Below are positions 7,355 to 10,210 of a stretch of DNA of 10,210 nucleotides, one piece after another (positions within the stretch are counted from its first letter, which is position 1; the number at the start of each line of letters is the position of its first letter). A model generated the notes under the pieces. The model worked only from the letters and a program-made list of their open reading frames with translations, was not told the origin of the DNA and made no database searches. The position numbers and the translations under genes are program-made. This DNA is from Lachnospiraceae bacterium UBA4292. GTDB lineage: Bacteria; Bacillota; Clostridia; Lachnospirales; Lachnospiraceae. Location: contig DGVE01000120.1 in the NCBI GenBank assembly GCA_002395865.1, positions 1 through 10,210 on the forward strand, in the 5' to 3' direction.

Positions 7355-7503
7355 ATTCTGAAGAAAGTGCATTTTTTGAGCAAAAAATATTGAAGAAACT
7401 GCACTTTTGCGGTAAAAAGATATTGAAGAAACTGCACTTTTGTAGTAAAAAGATATTGAAGAAACTGCACTCTTGAAACAAAAAGATATTGAAATAACTG
7501 CAC
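7355..7503 (+). repeat. Tandem array of 33-bp direct repeats ahead of the DUF4143 ATPase gene
   Basis: The core ATATTGAAGAAACTGCAC occurs at 7387, 7420 and 7453, each exactly 33 bp apart. It recurs at 7486 with one change (GAAATAACT). A diverged copy at 7355 (ATTCTGAAGAAAGTGCAT) matches 14 of 18 positions at a 32-bp spacing. The 15-bp remainders are also alike (TTTTGCGGTAAAAAG, TTTTGTAGTAAAAAG, TCTTGAAACAAAAAG), so units are contiguous and there are no unique spacers. Differences are greatest at the two outer units, as expected for an array that expands and contracts from the middle. The last core ends 4 nt before the GGAGGG ribosome binding site of the ATPase, so the array must lie in its promoter or leader. 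Reading it as coding gives an 11-residue repeat only because 33 is divisible by 3. Confidence 0.95.
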
Positions 7504-7516
7504 ATACGGAGGGCTT

Positions 7517-8854
7517 ATGTTTAAAAGAAAGGCGATGGACCGGCTTAAGGAGTGGAAGGATATGTATGCACCCGGGTATGCGGCCTTGCTTGAGGGGGCG
7601 AGACGTGTAGGCAAATCCACTATAGCTGAGGAGTTTGCAAGGGAGAATTACCGGTCGTACATCAAGGTGGATTTTGCGAACATAGAAAAGGATCTGAAGG
7701 ATGTATTTGATGATATAGCAAGTCTGAATGTGTTTTTCCTGAGACTTCAGACGGTAACAGGTGTCACTCTTTATCCGCGCGAGTCCGTTATCATATTTGA
7801 CGAGATTCAGAGAAATCCGCAGGTACGGCAGGCTATAAAATATCTGGTTGCCGACGGCAGATATGATTATATCGAGACCGGTTCGCTTATCAGTATCAAA
7901 AAGAATGTGAAGGATATACTCATTCCGTCTGAGGAATATAAGATTCCTGTCTATCCCATGGACTATGAGGAATTCATGTGGGCCATCGGAAATGATACAT
8001 ACGGAGTGCTTAGAGATCTGTACAGGCAGAATACGGAGGTCGGAAACGGCATCAACCGCAAGCTTATGCGCGATTTCCGTATCTATATGGCTGTCGGGGG
8101 GATGCCGCAGGCCGTGCAGGCCTATGTCGACGGCAGGGATTTTATGTACATCGATAGCGTGAAGCGGGCGATAATCGATCTCTACATCGATGATTTCAGG
8201 AAGATCGATCCGTCCGGACTGATCGGAAAGATGTACCGTTCGATTCCATCCCAGCTGGCCACAGATAAAAAGCGATATGTGATAGCGAGTGCCACGAAGA
8301 AACGCAAGACGGTCAGAGATCTGGAACGGTTCTCTGATCTGGTAGATTCGAAGACGGTAATAGTGTGTTATAACACTTTGAACCCGGGTGTAACGCTTTC
8401 GCAGACCAGAGATTATGACTCATACAAGTTGTATCTGTCAGACACAGGCCTTTTTACAACGATGATATTTGATGCGGCAAATGACGTGGGAGACAATATA
8501 TACAGTAGGCTCCTCAGCGATAAGCTGCCTGCAGATCTGGGCTACCTTTATGAAAATGCTGCGGCTCAGATGATGACGGCCGCAGGAAGAGAATTGTATT
8601 ATCATACATGGGCTAAGGATGAGAGCACACACTACTATGAGGTGGATTTCCTTTCTCAGTCCGGTGTGAAGATCATCCCTTTCGAAATAAAGTCATCTAT
8701 AACGAAGACCCACAGATCCCTTGACGAATTCTGCAAAAAGTATTCGAAATCTGTCGGCAGTGCATATCTGTTTTCACAGAAGGATGTTTCTAAAAATGGT
8801 GCGATCAGGATGAAACCGGTATATATGCTGCCGTTTGTATTGGAGGAGATGTAG
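7517..8854 (+). CDS. AAA-family ATPase with DUF4143 / PD-(D/E)XK-like C-terminus
   Basis: A 445-residue protein. Residues ~20-150 are an AAA_14-type ATPase domain: Walker A EGARRVGKST (Lys33), Walker B VIIFDE (Asp95, Glu96) and a sensor-like ETGS (Thr121-Ser123). The middle (about 150-300) is helical and basic. The C-terminal part (about 310-445) fits DUF4143, which has a restriction-endonuclease-like fold, with EVDF (Glu375, Asp377) followed by FEIKSS (Glu390, Lys392). These are the D and ExK positions of PD-(D/E)XK, so it may bind or cut nucleic acid, although cleavage by this family is not generally established. The ATG has GGAGG (7508-7512) only 4 nt upstream. It is a single-gene unit behind the repeat array, with a terminator 59 bp after its stop. 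Two sampled 60-base lines are 42-43% G+C against about 55-63% in sampled lines of neighbouring genes, hinting at transfer. No cognate antitoxin, methylase or transposase is adjacent. Confidence 0.9.
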   Translation: MFKRKAMDRLKEWKDMYAPGYAALLEGARRVGKSTIAEEFARENYRSYIKVDFANIEKDLKDVFDDIASLNVFFLRLQTVTGVTLYPRESVIIFDEIQRNPQVRQAIKYLVADGRYDYIETGSLISIKKNVKDILIPSEEYKIPVYPMDYEEFMWAIGNDTYGVLRDLYRQNTEVGNGINRKLMRDFRIYMAVGGMPQAVQAYVDGRDFMYIDSVKRAIIDLYIDDFRKIDPSGLIGKMYRSIPSQLATDKKRYVIASATKKRKTVRDLERFSDLVDSKTVIVCYNTLNPGVTLSQTRDYDSYKLYLSDTGLFTTMIFDAANDVGDNIYSRLLSDKLPADLGYLYENAAAQMMTAAGRELYYHTWAKDESTHYYEVDFLSQSGVKIIPFEIKSSITKTHRSLDEFCKKYSKSVGSAYLFSQKDVSKNGAIRMKPVYMLPFVLEEM

Positions 8855-8912
8855 AGTGTGAAGGTGAAAGAAGTAATCTATTGTCAATGAGAACGGATAT
8901 TTGCTTTTGTGC

Positions 8913-8942
8913 GCCCCATGGCTTATTGCCGTGGGGGCTTTT
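8913..8942 (+). terminator. Rho-independent terminator of the ATPase gene
   Basis: GCCCCATGGC (8913-8922), loop TTATT, and GCCGTGGGGGC (8928-8938) pair with one bulged G and one G-T wobble, then TTTT (8939-8942). It lies 59 bp after the ATPase stop and closes that transcription unit. Confidence 0.8.
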
Positions 8943-9022
8943 CCCATTGATAGAGCTTGTGAACAGTTAGTGAAATGGTTTAGAAGTGAAGAAGAAATAA
9001 CAGTTATTTGTTAATGCGGTGC
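8943..9022. other. A+T-rich spacer before the fold-back element
   Basis: No gene is seen. There is a small palindrome AAATAAC-A-GTTATTT (8995-9009) and a direct repeat AACAGTTA (8962-8969 and 8999-9006). GTTAAT (9010-9015) could serve as a -10 box placing a transcript start at about 9022, where the fold-back begins, but no convincing -35 is present. Confidence 0.3.
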
Positions 9023-9221
9023 CGGCGTGTATGATTATTTCAATCAAAAAACAAGGGGATGTGCGAAAACAATTCCTGAGCGGAAGTCAGCGCAGGAGCC
9101 TGCCCCGGTTTTGCGGCATTATCGCAATACCGGGGCAGGTTCCGAGCTATGAAGCGAGGGATTTGTTTTCGTGCATCCCCGTATTATTTGTATGTGAAAT
9201 ATGAAATGATCATACTCGCCG
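9023..9221. ncRNA. 199-bp fold-back element: candidate structured RNA (6S-like layout) or MITE-like palindrome
   Basis: Three nested complementary segments were found by eye. Outer: 9023-9042 with 9202-9221, 20 bp, 18 identical to the reverse complement, one of the two differences a G-U pair. Middle: 9055-9072 with 9163-9180, 18 bp all paired, two of them G-U. Apical: 9095-9115 with 9123-9143, 21 bp with one wobble and one T-T mismatch, around a 7-nt loop GCATTAT. CAAA (9045-9048) with TTTG (9187-9190) partly bridges outer and middle. Between middle and apical lies an unpaired bubble (9073-9094 and 9144-9162). A closing stem, a central bubble of about 20 nt per side, and an apical stem in about 200 nt is the layout of 6S RNA. 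The 5' bubble strand CCTGAGCGGA also resembles, from memory, CCTGAGCCGA in E. coli 6S RNA. If it is RNA the strand is probably plus, but a fold-back gives a similar structure both ways. The alternative is a small non-autonomous element with 20-bp inverted termini; I see no clear target-site duplication. The fold is well supported; its function is not. Confidence 0.45.
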
Positions 9222-9237
9222 ATTTCCCCCAAATTCC

Positions 9238-9287
9238 ACCCCTCTGTGTTGGACATCTGTTGGACACAGAGGGGTATTATTATACAT
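9238..9287 (+). terminator. 12-bp hairpin after the fold-back element, possible terminator
   Basis: ACCCCTCTGTGT (9238-9249) pairs perfectly with ACACAGAGGGGT (9264-9275) around a 14-nt loop, followed by an A+T-rich ATTATTATACAT. This could end a transcript coming from the fold-back element. The tail is only partly T, so strength is uncertain. The loop region also carries a direct repeat TGTTGGACA (9247-9255 and 9258-9266), so an operator or attenuator for the following gene is an alternative. TTGGAC (9260-9265) and TATACA (9281-9286) are 15 nt apart, a poor promoter for that gene. Confidence 0.45.
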
Positions 9288-9340
9288 AACGGACGTAGGA
9301 GACCCTTTGCGTTGAAGTGAGTTTGAAAGGAGGTGCCGCT

Positions 9341-10210
9341 ATGTCTGATAAAGATGCGAAGATGATACTGGCGTACGGCGCCGACAGGGAGATCGCCGGG
9401 GGAAGCGCAGCGGAGTATATAGAGAATATACAGAGAAAGCTCGCGGGGTGTACCTCCGTGGGGGAGGCATATGTCGCGCGGATAATGGCTGCGAGGATGC
9501 TCGCGGGGTCCGAGCGCGGCAGCCGGAGGAAGCTGGTCAGGACACCGCTTACCGTTCAGGAGATAGAGGAGAGGGCCACGCTGCTGGAGAAGGACCCCAC
9601 GTTCAGGGGCTTCTGTGACAGAGGAGGGCTGGTGCCCGACGATGCGCTGGGAGGCCACGGCGGAAGGCTGGACGATAAATTTACGGAGTACATCAGGAGC
9701 CTTCCGGAGGGCTCGGATATAAACAGAGAGCTGCTTTCAAGGTATATCGAGAGAGATTATGTGTCGTTCGACGATTTCATTGACAGGAACACAGGCAGGA
9801 AGCTTAAGGATGGCGAGGATCAGGTATTCCTTGCGGCAAAGCTGTGCGCGGCGGCAGTCCTCAGAAACACCGGCCAGCCGTTTTCTTTAGCGGGCGTGGG
9901 AGCGGGCGCCGACATGGTCATGCAGGATTCGGTATTTCTGCTGGTGGTTAGAAATAAAAACGTGCTCGGCTTCGCGACGGGGGGAAGGATGGATACCTTC
10001 AACAAGGTCACGATGAAGCTCTATGAGAATGTGTCGACCTGCAGAGCCAAGGAGAACCTGCGAATGAAAAAGATAGGAGCGGCCATCGCAAAGCTCACAT
10101 ACGCGCAGGAGACTCCGGCGGTACAGAAGAAGATGATGGCGGGCAGAAGCGCACAGTATAAGAGCATGGTGAAGGCGGCCAAAGCGATAGTGGACGCATA
10201 CGAGAGGGGT
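9341..10210 (+). CDS. Protein of unknown function (3' partial)
   Basis: An ATG with an ideal AAAGGAGGTG (9326-9335) 5 nt upstream opens a frame of 290 codons without a stop, running off the right edge. I do not recognise a family. The visible protein is soluble-looking, without signal peptide or membrane helices, and is rich in Arg, Lys, Ala, Gly and Glu. Residues ~1-80 are helical and charged (SAAEYIENIQRKLAG). The middle holds VSFDDFIDRNTGRKL. Around residues 165-215 is a small-residue, hydrophobic segment (FLAAKLCAAAVLRNTGQPFS, then SVFLLVVRNKNVLGFATGGR). The visible end is basic and helical. A sampled line is 63% G+C, well above the ATPase before it, and codon choice matches the ABC exporter region, so it looks native rather than recently acquired. 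Its ending and true length cannot be judged from this window. Confidence 0.85.
   Translation, partial: MSDKDAKMILAYGADREIAGGSAAEYIENIQRKLAGCTSVGEAYVARIMAARMLAGSERGSRRKLVRTPLTVQEIEERATLLEKDPTFRGFCDRGGLVPDDALGGHGGRLDDKFTEYIRSLPEGSDINRELLSRYIERDYVSFDDFIDRNTGRKLKDGEDQVFLAAKLCAAAVLRNTGQPFSLAGVGAGADMVMQDSVFLLVVRNKNVLGFATGGRMDTFNKVTMKLYENVSTCRAKENLRMKKIGAAIAKLTYAQETPAVQKKMMAGRSAQYKSMVKAAKAIVDAYERG

Noticed and set aside
7355..7503. CRISPR array
   Set aside because: Units are contiguous and the stretches between cores resemble each other, so there are no unique spacers. No cas genes are in the window.
7096..7620. Minus-strand open frames over the repeat array giving an 11-residue repeated peptide (VQFLQYLF..., or CSFFNIFL... 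in another frame)
   Set aside because: A 33-bp period keeps any frame open and repeating. These frames overlap the end of the AI-2E family gene and the ATPase start, and I saw no supporting start signal.
9095..9143. The G+C-rich apical stem as a stand-alone intrinsic terminator
   Set aside because: No T-run follows on either strand, and it sits at the tip of a larger nested inverted repeat.
9119..9658. Minus-strand 179-codon frame over the fold-back and the start of the last gene, and the 61-codon plus-strand frame at 9019-9204
   Set aside because: Both run through the palindromic element, lack good start signals and have no recognisable content. The first is also antisense to the gene starting at 9341.

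Overview
The window looks like a chromosomal segment from an anaerobic clostridial Firmicute, most likely Lachnospiraceae-like. The reasons are strong AGGAGG-type ribosome binding sites, frequent ATA and AGG codons at roughly 50-60% G+C, a family-typical Gly-rich start on an ABC exporter, and a style of c-di-GMP protein (PAS, GGDEF and EAL modules) common in that family. The taxon is inferred from style and was not confirmed by any search.

Left third (1-3714), second-messenger signalling. A 5'-truncated EAL phosphodiesterase with PAS-like domains on its C-terminal side runs rightward and overlaps, by a GTGA junction, a small lipoprotein gene. Facing it is a leftward PAS-GGDEF-GAF diguanylate cyclase, and a 12-bp hairpin lies between the convergent ends. 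The two enzymes would break down and make cyclic di-GMP. Upstream of the cyclase, on the same strand, is a 71-residue zinc-ribbon-like protein. The cyclase most likely starts at an ATG at 3403, 13 codons inside the longest open frame.

Middle (3715-7267), membrane genes. A 315-bp intergenic region holds a good sigma-A-type promoter and a coding-like gene tail. It is followed by an MsbA-type ABC exporter half-transporter and, 28 bp later, an AI-2E family (YdbI/PerM-like) eight-helix membrane protein, probably in one operon.

Right third (7268-10210), accessory-looking. An array of about four and a half 33-bp direct repeats ends a few bases before the ribosome binding site of a lone AAA/DUF4143 ATPase with a PD-(D/E)XK-like C-terminus. 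This gene is more A+T-rich than its neighbours and ends in a clear intrinsic terminator. Beyond it is a 486-bp gap without protein genes. The gap contains an unusual 199-bp fold-back sequence (9023-9221) whose layout is a long closing stem, a central bubble and a G+C-rich apical stem. It could be a structured RNA (6S-like in architecture) or a MITE-like palindrome. A 12-bp hairpin follows, then a G+C-rich protein gene of unknown function that runs off the window.

The two features most worth following up are the repeat array in front of the ATPase and the 199-bp fold-back element.
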